A DNA stretch of 64,000 bases from Tuctoria greenei (taxonomy: Eukaryota; Streptophyta; Magnoliopsida; Poales; Poaceae), in NCBI GenBank assembly GCA_036927565.1, contig JAYESD010000009.1, forward strand, positions 151,674,929 through 151,738,928, given 5' to 3'. Shown here one piece after another: positions 1 through 8,804 of this stretch (its first letter is position 1; each line of letters opens with the position of its first letter). The notes under the pieces are model-generated. The model searched no databases, was not told the DNA's origin, and saw only the letters and a list, made by a program, of their open reading frames with translations. The position numbers were made by a program, and so were the translations under genes.

Positions 1-1
1 A

Positions 2-244
2 TACCGCCAAGCTCTACGGCGCTATCATCAGCGGCATGTACACAACCGACAGCTCGAGGAAGGCGATCTGGTGCTACGGAGAATACTATCCAGAGAAGGG
101 CAAAACAAACTCTCCCCCGGCTGGGAAGGACCCTTCCGAGTGATCAAAGTATCCCGTCCCGGAAGCGTTCGCTTGGCTACCGAGGATGGGACACCTCTCC
201 CAAATCCTTGGAACATCGAGCACCTCCGTAAGTTCTACACTTAA
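2..244 (+). CDS. Gypsy polyprotein, C-terminal end of integrase (partial, element A)
   Basis: An open frame enters at the window edge and stops with TAA at 242-244, giving 81 codons. The residues GDLVLRRI, followed by GWEGPFRVIKV and ending WNIEHLRKFYT, are typical of the C-terminal integrase region of plant gypsy polyproteins, where a small SH3-like DNA-binding fold precedes the stop. The start, catalytic core and all upstream pol domains are off-window. No damage is visible in the part seen. It is transcribed towards the antisense gene at 1494-4963, so the two genes of element A converge. Confidence 0.8.
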   Translation, partial: YRQALRRYHQRHVHNRQLEEGDLVLRRILSREGQNKLSPGWEGPFRVIKVSRPGSVRLATEDGTPLPNPWNIEHLRKFYT

Positions 245-1493
245 TTCCACGGAGGTGAGTCTTAAGTAACTTGAAGTGTATGTTATAGAGTCATTGTACA
301 GAGTCGGGTAGTTCCTCCGGGAGAGCAGCCGAACCTTTCCCGAAGAGGTTTGGAAAGCTCATGCAACACTTGATACAGTCTCCGGACTAGAAGTGTAGCT
401 AACTACCCTGGGTTAAACGAGAAACCGAACACACTTAGCCTGGTTCCGTACCCTAAGAGTGTACTTGTTTCCCCTGTACCCCGGACCTATAATGAAAGAC
501 ATCTTCATGTGAAATAGACTCCACGTGCATTCATTTTTGCATAAGGCTCGACATTTTTATTTTTCTCTTTCTTGTCTATAACAGAAACGTGCAATTCTCA
601 AGAAATTCTAGTTAGACCGATTTACGTACGATTCGAGTCGAATTGTCGGATTTTTTAGATTTAAATATCGTCTGTGGCTAACTTGCCTGAAAGCCGCCAA
701 GCCATTCTAGGGCCGGAGTGCGCTATCGACTTAGCCTGGTCAAGCACCCTAAGTACGCCACTCTACCTACATCCCGGCAGGCCAAAGTAAGGTGGGTCCA
801 TGGACAATTGGATCTAAAAGAAAAGACAATTCATCCAATTATACTAAAAATCGTGTTCAACTTGAAATTCTCTTGAGAACCGTAAGCCGCGACGAAGTTA
901 TAGATAAGGAACGAATTTTACTGTTTTTCTTGGCTTAAGTGTGCAGGAAAAATAAACCCAATATTGATGGAGAAAAACCGGAGTTAACCAAGCTCCGACT
1001 CCCACCGGCGTTAACTTAAAGATGGTGAGAAGACTCTATCACTAGAGTCTGTTGCCAGCAAGCCAGGCGTGGCAAGGGTCATAGCCGGAGCTACTAAGCT
1101 CCGACACCTTGAAGTATTAACTATCGACACTCAACGTGTTGGTAGAGGCTACTGCCGGAGCTACTAAGCTCCGACGATGGACAGTGCCGGAGCTTCTAAG
1201 CTCCGACGACTTCAAGGGACCTTCACTATCGAAAACTTCGGACTTAAACTATACGAGTTCGAAGCAAATTTGTCTTCAACAAAACTCAACATCCTTTTGG
1301 TACATGTCCACAATCAAATTGTGCACATCTACCAGGGGGCCAAGTGAAGACAAAGATGTTGAAGACAAAAAATGAAATTCACGAAAAATTGGGGATTTCA
1401 TTTCATCAGAAGACCGGAGATTACATCTGGAGACAAGGGATTACAAAATTGAGGAAGAAGAGAAGATACAAATAAAGGCTAAGAAAGATAGTC
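245..1493. other. Non-coding convergent region of element A
   Basis: About 1.25 kb between the sense pol stop and the stop of the antisense gene. I see no credible coding frame. It presumably carries the 3' ends of both converging transcripts of element A. The only structure I can point to is the set of GGAGCT...AGCTCC inverted repeats at 978-1207, listed separately. Confidence 0.6.
978..1207. repeat. Four short inverted repeats (GCCGGAGCT-N-AAGCTCCGAC)
   Basis: Near-identical 22-bp units lie at 978-999, 1084-1105, 1154-1175 and 1186-1207. Each has GGAGCT (GGAGTT in the first) and AGCTCC arms around a 3-5 nt loop, so each could form a hairpin in RNA of either strand. They lie between the converging sense and antisense genes of element A. 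The first copy is diverged and the other three are almost identical. Confidence 0.75.
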
Positions 1494-4400
1494 CTAGACC
1501 CTATGGAAGAACTCAGCGACCTTCTGAGCGACCTCCGACACGCTGGCTCGGGTAGCTTCGCCTTCTCCTTCGACGGGGCCTTCAAGCACCGGGTCCAGAG
1601 AGAATCGAGGGTTCCGGCTAGTGTAACACGTCAACACATACTCTGTGACGTTCCTAGCCAGGGATTGCCCCTCGACCTCCAGCTGGTCCGCGATGACGTC
1701 GCCCACCTTGGAGAGCTTGCTGCCCGCAGCGCTCAACGCTTGCAACGCAAGGTCCGGCTCCGGCTCCGGATCATCCGGGAGCACGGGGCTGAAACCCATC
1801 GGCGCTAGCGCATCATCGGCCTTGCTCAGGAACTCCCAAATTTGCAGGGAGTCCATCTTCCTCAGGCCCTTCATCTCTTCCAGGGACCTCCGGGCCGCCG
1901 CCAGCTCCGAATTCTCGCGGGAAAGACGCTCGACTTCTTTGGCGTTTTGCTGAATCTTCGCAGCAATCCGCTTCTCAAGTCTTCCGAGCTCCTCCTCCCG
2001 GAGGTGGATCTTGTTCCGGCGGTCGACCAGGTCTTTCTCCCTAGCCTCTATTTTCTTCTCCCGGGCGACAAGGGCACACTCGTACTCGTAGAGTTCCTGC
2101 CCCCGCACCCAGGTCTTCTCCTCTTCCTCGAGGCAGCGCTCTTCCAATTTTTTAGCGCGCTCCTCGAGGCCCTTGTCCGCCAGAGCTGTCTTCTCGGCGA
2201 GCTCTTCTTCACGTCGCAAGACGTCATCCCGTAGCTCCAGGAGTTTTTGCTCCTCATCCTCGAGCCGCTTTTCCCTTCCCTCAAGTGCCTCTCGGCGCTT
2301 GATGAGTGCGGTACTGATGGCCTCGAGTTGATCGAACCGAGCGTTGGCCGCATCATTAGCAGCCTTAGCTTGGTCATGGTACTCCCGGGATTGGGCGTCG
2401 AGGTTGTGAGTCATGCTCTCCCTCTCGTCCAGCATCTCACCCCAGAGCTCCAGGCGGACCTTCTCCCGCCTGATCCATTCCTTGTCCTCAGCAATCCTCG
2501 ACTGCGCCAGCTTGGTCTCGAATTGGAGTCGATTACGCCACCTCCTAAGGGTTTGGCGCTCCTCTTCAAGAACCTTGCTGTCGTGGAAGAAGGCTAGTTG
2601 GACTTGGCGTAGACTGGAGCAAGCGTTGTCGATGGACATCGACAGCGAGATGGGCTCCGGACCTTCTGGGGCCTCCTCCGCTGGTTCCAGCGGGTCTTCA
2701 TTTACAAAAATTGGGTCCCACTCTACGAGAGCGGAACCCCGAGCTTCCAAGGCACTAGGGCACTCCTCCGGGATGGCCTCAGTCGCCACCGAAGAAGGTC
2801 CCGCCACCAAATCTTCATTCGCCTCCTCAGGCTGGGGGCTGGCGACTTCGTTCAGGCACTCTGGCTCCGCCACGGGTACCATCGACGTCGTCGCCTCCAC
2901 TGGCTCCGGCCGGGACGCTTCTTCTGAGGGAGGCTCAAGCTCCCTCGCCTCTTCGACCACCGGCTCTGCAGCCGGCGCTTCCACAATCACCGGCTCTGCA
3001 GCCGGCGCTCCAATAGCTACCGGCTCTGCGACCGAAGCTTCGGAAGTAACCGGCTCAATTGCCGGAACCACTTCAACTTCCGGCTCGCACGCCGGGGCTT
3101 CAACTACCTCCGGCTCAACCGCCGGGGCTTCAGCACTTTCCGGCTCTGAAGCCGGGACCTCTACTTCCTCCGACTCAACAGCCGGAGCATCTACTTCTGC
3201 AGCACCAGGGCCCGGAGCTTCAACCTCCGGAGCGGGTGCCGCTGGCGCATCTTCAATCCCGTGGTCCGGCGCTACCATGGGAACTTCTGGAGACGAGTCG
3301 AGGTCCATGACCACGACAGCCGGCGCCGGAGCTGTCGTAGCCTCCGCCTGGGGCGGCACCGGGGCTAGAGCAGAAGCCTTCGCAGCCTCAGACACTGTGG
3401 CTGAGGGCGAGGCTTCCCTCCCCTTCTTGGGAACGCTGCAGATGAAGAATGAAGAAATTGAGCAAACAGATGCTATAATTAAAAGTTAATTGAGGAAAGC
3501 AAGAAAAATTACCTTGGGAGGCTCACGCACCAGCTTGCGCGGAACCTCTTTCCCGGACGTTCCGGGCTGGCCACGGTCGGCGTAGGAGCTCCGGGAGGAC
3601 TCCCAGGACTTGCCGTAGCCGCGGGCGTTTCCCGGGTCGGAGCTCTCCTTGACCGGGAGGAACTCCTAGACCTGGAGGCCCTCACCGCTTCTCGAACCGG
3701 AGTCGCCTGTCCGGAGCTGGCACCTCCGGAGGGACCCATCACGGGGACAGCCGCACTCCGGGAGGATCCCACCGCCGGAACAGTAGCGCTCCGAAAAGAC
3801 CCCACCACGGGGACAGACGCTGCAGCGGCGGAGGATCTTCCTTCCTGAGGACGGGGAACTGGCGGGGAAGTAGCAAGCCCGACGGACCTTCCGTCAGCAT
3901 GTCGTAGCTTCCTCTTCCGGTTCTCCGGCTCTTCCGCCAGCTCCTTGCCCTTGCCGGTGACCTCAGCTCTTGGCTGAGAGACAGGGGTGGAGCCGCCTTC
4001 CGACAACCCGGGAATCGCCAACCGGGTAGTCGATCTTCTCTCGACGACGCCAAGGTCGTCAAGCGCGGGCATCTTCCGCCGGAGCTCCCTGCTGAACTCA
4101 ACTTCCACGTTCAGGGGGAGGAAAGCCGGCGGCGGAGTCAAGTACTCTCCGTCAACATCGATGCCGTGCTGGAATTTCTTGAGGTGAAACTCCAAGGACT
4201 TCCCCACCATGCTGGACTTCAACCCGGTCTCGACCCGGTCCTCGTCCATCACGCTGTTGAGGGCCCATGCGAGCTTCTCCCTCCTCTTCAGCGGTGCCCA
4301 CCTGTTGGACAGGAAGTTGCAGAACACCGCCTGGGGAGTCAGTCCTCCCTCCACACATTGGCGGATCCTGGACAGGATGGGGTCGAAAGCTGCCGCCAGC

Positions 4401-4963
4401 ACCGGAACTTCGCTCCACACCGACGTGTCAATGCCGGGCAGACCGTCTGGCAGCTCCAACCGCTCGTGCTCCTCCACCCGGACGACTACCCAATCTTTCT
4501 TCCAGTCATCCCACTTCCCGGAAGGGAACGACCGGAGGTACTTGAACGGGCACTTCTTGCGCTTCACAAAGTAGTAGAAGCCAAGGTACTCGTCACTTCG
4601 GCCGGTGGTTTGGACGGTGAAGAAGGTGCGGAAGAGCTCGATGCAAGGAGGGATGCCGAGCCACATCTCGCAGAAGTGGACAAAGATGGACACAAGGAGG
4701 AGGGAGTGAGGGCCAAGGTGGTATAGCTGCAGACCATAGAAGTCCAGCAGCATCAAGAAGAAGGAAGAAAACGGTGGGATCAGCCCCACCATGGCGTACG
4801 ATGAAAAGTACACCATTTCGCCGGAGTTCTCCTTTTTAAAGGGAAGCTCCCCGCCGGCGCGGACTGAACGGTTGAAGAAGTCCGACGACCACCCCATGAG
4901 GGCTCGGACCTTCTTCAGATCGCTCTCCGTCTTCAAACGACTTTCACGCAGACCCAACTCCAT
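1494..4963 (-). CDS. Antisense, intron-containing accessory gene of gypsy element A
   Basis: Two minus-strand exons, 4963-3513 and 3435-1494, are joined by a 77-nt intron (3512-3436). The donor reads AAG|GTAATT and the acceptor CTGCAG|C, and the phase-2 join keeps the frame, giving 1130 aa without a stop. Residues about 50-120 (PPFSSFFLMLLDFYGL and a following CEMWLGIPPCIELFRTFF) look like the 'putative gypsy type transposon' domain (Pfam PF04195, by recognition). Next comes a Ser/Pro/Ala/Arg-rich linker, eight 10-residue Ala/Pro/Glu repeats (about 563-643), and a strongly charged coiled coil (about 765-1000). The function of such antisense ORFs is unknown. The gene runs opposite to pol, so the intron is on the non-genomic strand and would survive reverse transcription. 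The start at 4963 is the first Met of the frame. Confidence 0.75.
2959..3198 (-). repeat. 30-bp tandem repeat, eight units, inside the antisense gene
   Basis: Eight units of exactly 30 bp start at 2959, 2989, 3019, 3049, 3079, 3109, 3139 and 3169. Each encodes a ten-residue Ala/Pro/Glu/Val motif on the minus strand. The core of the best units, CCGGCTCTGCAGCCGG, is also a dyad with CCGGCT/AGCCGG arms. The period is a whole number of codons, so copy number could change without shifting the frame. Confidence 0.85.
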
Positions 4964-5493
4964 CGCAGCACATCTAGGCGAGAGAAGAGAAGCAAAACAC
5001 GAGTTGGGAGTTTGAGCGCAAGAACAGATGGAAAGCGTAAAGAACTCCCGACGGTGCGCTTTCCTTCTTAAGTAAGCCCTCGCAACGCTTGGATGGAAAC
5101 TGCAGGGGAGTCAAGGATACTACTCAAGAATTCAACCCAGCCGATGACAAGAGGGCCCGGGACCACCCTGACGATCAAGTCGAGGTTCTTACCCAGGCGA
5201 ACAGTTGTCATCACGAGGCGGGAAACCCAAAGGCGGCGGACTGACAAGGCGCGCGGAACCGATACGGTTTTCATATCGGGAACCGACGACCTTCAATTGC
5301 GAGAGATCCGCACGTCAAAGATCTTATCTGCCGCCTGAGGTGCGCCACGCGTCGGCACTTAACCGTAAAGTCCCACCAAAGGCACCTCCAAAGACCCTTG
5401 AAGACCCAGTTCAAGAGTCGCAAGTGTGGACCCACCTCCGGCGGAATGACTTCATCCCGTTGGCCTTCCCCGGAGGTAGGTCCAGGGGGCCAC
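4964..5493. other. Region between antisense gene and 3' LTR of element A, with polypurine tract
   Basis: No credible gene. It must hold the promoter and leader of the antisense gene, which starts at 4963 and reads leftwards. Its right edge, ending CCAGGGGGCCAC at 5493, is the purine-rich primer tract expected directly before a 3' LTR. I could not identify a convincing TATA box by eye. Confidence 0.5.
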
Positions 5494-5636
5494 TGTCGGT
5501 ACCCTAAAAACCATACACCCCCTGAGGATACAAAGATCTCAAGGGAAGGACATCTACTCAAATTGAATACCCTCGGGGGCCCACTTGTCAGACGTAACCG
5601 GACCCGCTTCTTCAACATGGTTAGCCCCTAGGTTGC

Positions 5637-5808
5637 CACGTGTACTGTCAGACCAGAGCTATTACCCGCAAGGGTGAAGCTCCGGGCCAAGTACTGAAAC
5701 GGCACCTCCGGAGGTAACCCCTGACCGAGAGAAGCTCCGGACCTGACACGTGCCAGGCCGCCCCGGAGCTTCCCGCTTCCCAAGAGCAAGCTCCGGAGCT
5801 GCCACGTG
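5637..5808 (+). promoter_or_regulatory. Upstream control region of the LTR: three G-boxes and TCCGGA palindromes
   Basis: CACGTG occurs at 5637-5642, 5747-5752 and 5803-5808; the first and third sit in GCCACGTGT, the core of abscisic-acid response elements. ACCTCCGGAGGT (5704-5715) and AGCTCCGGAGCT (5789-5800) are perfect 12-bp palindromes, with AAGCTCCGG and CCGGAGCTT half-sites between them. The same set exists in the B LTR. Regulation by bZIP or bHLH factors is an inference from G-box knowledge. Confidence 0.55.
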
Positions 5809-6058
5809 TCCATACGTCGGAGCTGGCCGCTTCAAACCCCCGGGAGACGTTGTAACGGCTCCGGATCTCCAAAGGACAGCCGCAGACTTCAAGACCCGAT
5901 TAATCATCATTAATTCCACGTTAATGATAATTAATCGGATGATCTTAACACCTGTAACGGCACTGTCGGAGCCGTTACAAGGTTATTAACAACAATTAAT
6001 CTCGTGTATCAATACCAATAACCGCCAGGGCCACATGTCGGGCCAGGCTGACTTGTAA

Positions 6059-6091
6059 CGGTTTGTCCTTGTACTATAAAAGGACAAACCG
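6059..6091 (+). promoter_or_regulatory. LTR TATA box within a perfect 12-bp inverted repeat
   Basis: TATAAAAG lies at 6075-6082. It overlaps the 9-nt loop and right arm of a perfect inverted repeat, CGGTTTGTCCTT (6059-6070) and AAGGACAAACCG (6080-6091). The identical structure is present in the B LTR at 11337-11369. As the only good TATA in the LTR it is the likely core promoter, so RNA would start shortly downstream. Confidence 0.65.
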
Positions 6092-6404
6092 ACGATACAC
6101 GAGGGAGAGAACTCTCGAACACTCTGAAGCTCACAAGTTAATACAACACACACACACACCCGTGGAGTAGGGTATTACGCTCAGGCGGCCCGAACCACGT
6201 AAACGACTGTGTCACTCGTGTCCAATCGCATTTCACCTACTTGAGTCTCCGCGCGCCCAAACCGAACCTCAAACTCCTTCCACACTTTCGTAGTGTCAGG
6301 GGATCTGCCGACTCCAACAGTCGACTTCAGAGGACTCCATGCATCGGAACTGACTTGAGCATTTGAGTCTTGCGTGCTGGGTTGCTCGGAGCTTCCGGCA
6401 GCAC

Positions 6405-8606
6405 CTACGACTCTTGATGGCTGCCATGGTAACGGGCCATCGGGACCGTCAGCTTCGGGATGCTGATCTCGCCCCCTTCGTTCAGTTCGGCAGGCTGAAC
6501 TGTGGGTTTTGACAACCTCCGGACAAAGGTTCCTTCTGGAGCCGGAGCTCCGGTTGACGCCTTGGTCGAGAGTTCGTCAGCTTCAGCGTTGTGAGCACGC
6601 TGAACATGGTGAAGGTCTAGGACTTCGAAGTCCTTCTGAAGCCTCTGGACTTCAAGGAGATAAGCAGCCAGCTGGAGATTATTGCAGGAGCATTCACCCT
6701 TCACCTGTTTGATGACAAGTTGTGAATCTCCTTTGACCAGCAACTGCTTGACACCATATGATAGTGCCACCTTTAATCCATATATGAGTGCTTCGTACTC
6801 CGCCATGTTGTTGGTTGCCTTGAAGTCAAGGTGCACCATGTATTTCACCTTCTCCCCGGTTGGTGCGAGGAGAAGGATTCCAGCTCCGGCTCCCTGCTTC
6901 TGCATGGAGCCGTCGAAGTAAAGGGTCCAGTGAGGCTTAGTGAAGGCCGGAACTTGTGGTTCCGTCTTCTGCTCGCTGGGGCCCCCAGGGTTTAATGGAG
7001 AGGGAGTCCATTCTGCCACGAAATCTGCCAATGCTTGACTCTTGATTGCTTGTCTTGGAATGAATTCGAGGTCGAATTCAGCCAGTTCCGCTGCCCACTT
7101 TGCTATATTCCCAGTTGAATTGGGATTATGCAGGATCGCTCGAAGTGGATACGAGGTTACCACCGAGACTTTGTGAGCTTGGAAATAGTGTCGAAGCTTC
7201 CTTGAGGCAATAAGAACTGCGTAAAACAGCTTATGCACCTCTAGGTATCGAGTCTTGGCATCATGTAACACTTCACTGATGAAGTATATTGGGCGTTGAA
7301 TGGTCCGGACCCTCCCGGAGGGGTCCGGAGCTTCCTCTCCATTGATCCGGGCCCTGTCGGAGGGGTCCAGACTATCTTTGGGGACCTCCGGGTTCTGGGT
7401 GGAGGAACCCGGAGCTTCTTCAGGAATGACCTGGATCCTATCGGAAGGATCCGGGTCCTCTGAAGTGGCTTCTTGTGGGTTCAAGTCTGGGAGCTGGGAC
7501 CCAGACCCGCTTTCAGGAACCTCCGGATCCTCCCGAAGGGATCTGGATTCCTGAGTATTGGGTAGTTCCGGTCTCTCCGCAACCAGAACCATGCTGACGA
7601 CTTCGTCAGCTGCTGAAATGTAAAGCAATAAAGGCTCACCAGGGTTCGGAGCTACCAAGACTGGTAGGGTGGTGAGGAACTGTTTCAGCTCCTGGAATGC
7701 CTTCTCTGCTTCTTCAGACCATTGGAATGGTCCGGACTTCCTTAGTAACTTGAAGAAGGGAAGTGCCCTTTCCGCCAGTCTTGAAATGAACCGGCTGAGG
7801 GCTGCTAGACATCCAGTTAATTTTTGGACGTCTTTGATGCGGGTTGGTGGCCGCATGTCTTCAATGGCTTTTATCTTCGCCGGATTAGCCTCTATGCCCC
7901 GGTGACTTACCAGGAAACCAAGAAGCTTTCCGGAACTAACCCCGAAGACGCACTTGTCTGGGTTTAGCTTTGTGCGGGTGGCCCGCAGCTTATCGAAGAC
8001 AGCCTGCAAGGTGTCCAAGAGGGACTCCTTGTTCTTGACTTTGACTACGATGTCATCAACGTACACTTCCACTATGTCTCTGATGAGTTCTTCGAAAGTT
8101 TTGTACATTGCTCGTACAAAAGTTGAAGCTGCATTCTTGAGACCAAAAGGCATGGCTGTGTAACAATACAATCCATCCACTCTGATGAATGAAGTATGTT
8201 CTTCATCTTCCCTAGACATCCGGATTTGATGGTATCCTGAATATGCGTCTAGAAAACACAGTAACTCACACCCGGAGGTGGAATCCACTATCTGGTCTAT
8301 TCTAGGTAGTGGGAATGGATCTTTTGGACATGCCTTATTCAGTGTGGTGTAGTCGATGCACATCCGAAGTTTCCCGCCGGCTTTAGGCACAACGACTGGG
8401 TTCGCCAGCCATTTTGGATGGTAGACTTCTCGGATGAATCCGGCCTCGAGCAACTTCTTCACTTCTTGTCGGATGAAGTTCTGTCGCTCTACAGATTGCT
8501 TCCGAGGTTTCTGGTGCACAGGCCGAGCGTTGGGGTAAATCTTCAGATTGTGCTCAATCACTTCCCTGGGGATCCCAGGCATTTGTGACGGTTGCCAAGC
8601 AAACAC
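6405..8606 (-). pseudogene. Gypsy reverse transcriptase-RNase H part of polyprotein (element B)
   Basis: A 733-aa open stretch. Reverse transcriptase motifs are clear: LRMCIDYTTLNKACPKD near residue 80, FLDAYSGYHQI near 118 and the catalytic YVDD at 182-185. RNase H follows at about 560-690, with FDGSMQKQGAGAG, an NMAEYEAL glutamate motif, a GDSQLV aspartate motif and an AHNAEADELS end. Between them is an unusual acidic Pro/Ser insert of roughly 90 residues with repeats such as DPSDR. The frame is the same as gag-protease, but TAG stops at 8805-8807 and about 8648-8650 interrupt it. It ends prematurely at 6405 in the linker before integrase, close to the A insertion. It cannot give a full polyprotein. 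Confidence 0.85.
7305..7546. repeat. Four near-palindromes within the RT-RNase H linker
   Basis: Near-palindromic units lie at 7305-7328 (arms CCGGACCC and GGGGTCCGG), 7347-7368, 7433-7452 (GGATCC...GGATCC) and 7523-7546. Each is centred on a CGGAGG-, CGGAAG- or CGAAGG-like core. They encode the repeated Asp-Pro-Ser motif of the linker insert. Confidence 0.6.
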
Positions 8607-8804
8607 GTCAACGTTAGCCCGGAGGAAAGTGATGAGCGCGAGTTCCTATTTGTCGTTCAAGCCACCCGATATGCGGGTAGTTCGGGTGACATCGGAACCA
8701 ATTTGGACGACTTTGACGGGAATGTCGGTGTCGCCGCTTGGCTGCACACGAGGTGCAGAGGTCGAGCCTCGTTGACGAATGCTCGGAGGTTGTGGAGCTT
8801 GCTT

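Larger units (their letters stand above)
1..6326 (+). mobile_element. Gypsy-type LTR retrotransposon A, 3' part (Tat-like lineage)
   Basis: The window opens inside this element. From left to right it holds the last 81 codons of the sense polyprotein (integrase end), a non-coding stretch, a long spliced gene on the opposite strand, a purine-rich tract ending just before 5494, and a terminal repeat starting TGTCGGTACC. Its 5' half lies left of the window. An extra antisense gene between pol and the 3' LTR is the arrangement known from the Tat lineage (for example maize Grande), so I assign it there. It is inserted in the opposite orientation into element B, whose LTR at 11102-11934 is nearly identical, so the two are the same family and probably young. 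Confidence 0.85.
5494..6326 (+). repeat. 3' LTR of element A
   Basis: It begins TGTCGGTACC and its partner at 11102-11934 (reverse orientation) matches it almost throughout; single-base differences are visible, for example near 5566. The partner ends ...GTCGACA, giving a TGTCG/CGACA terminal inverted repeat. This copy reads GTCGACT at its end, so the last base is substituted or missing. It contains three CACGTG boxes, several TCCGGA-centred palindromes and a TATA box inside a hairpin. Confidence 0.9.

Noticed and set aside
2413..3489. 358-codon plus-strand Ser/Gly/Ala-rich frame
   Set aside because: Runs opposite the antisense gene through its 30-bp repeats; repeat composition keeps several frames open, and the minus strand has the domain, intron and coiled coil.
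5750..5989. Identical 79-codon open frames in both gypsy LTRs (also 11439-11678)
   Set aside because: They lie inside LTR sequence upstream of the TATA box, overlap palindromes and have no recognisable protein; their identity reflects LTR identity.
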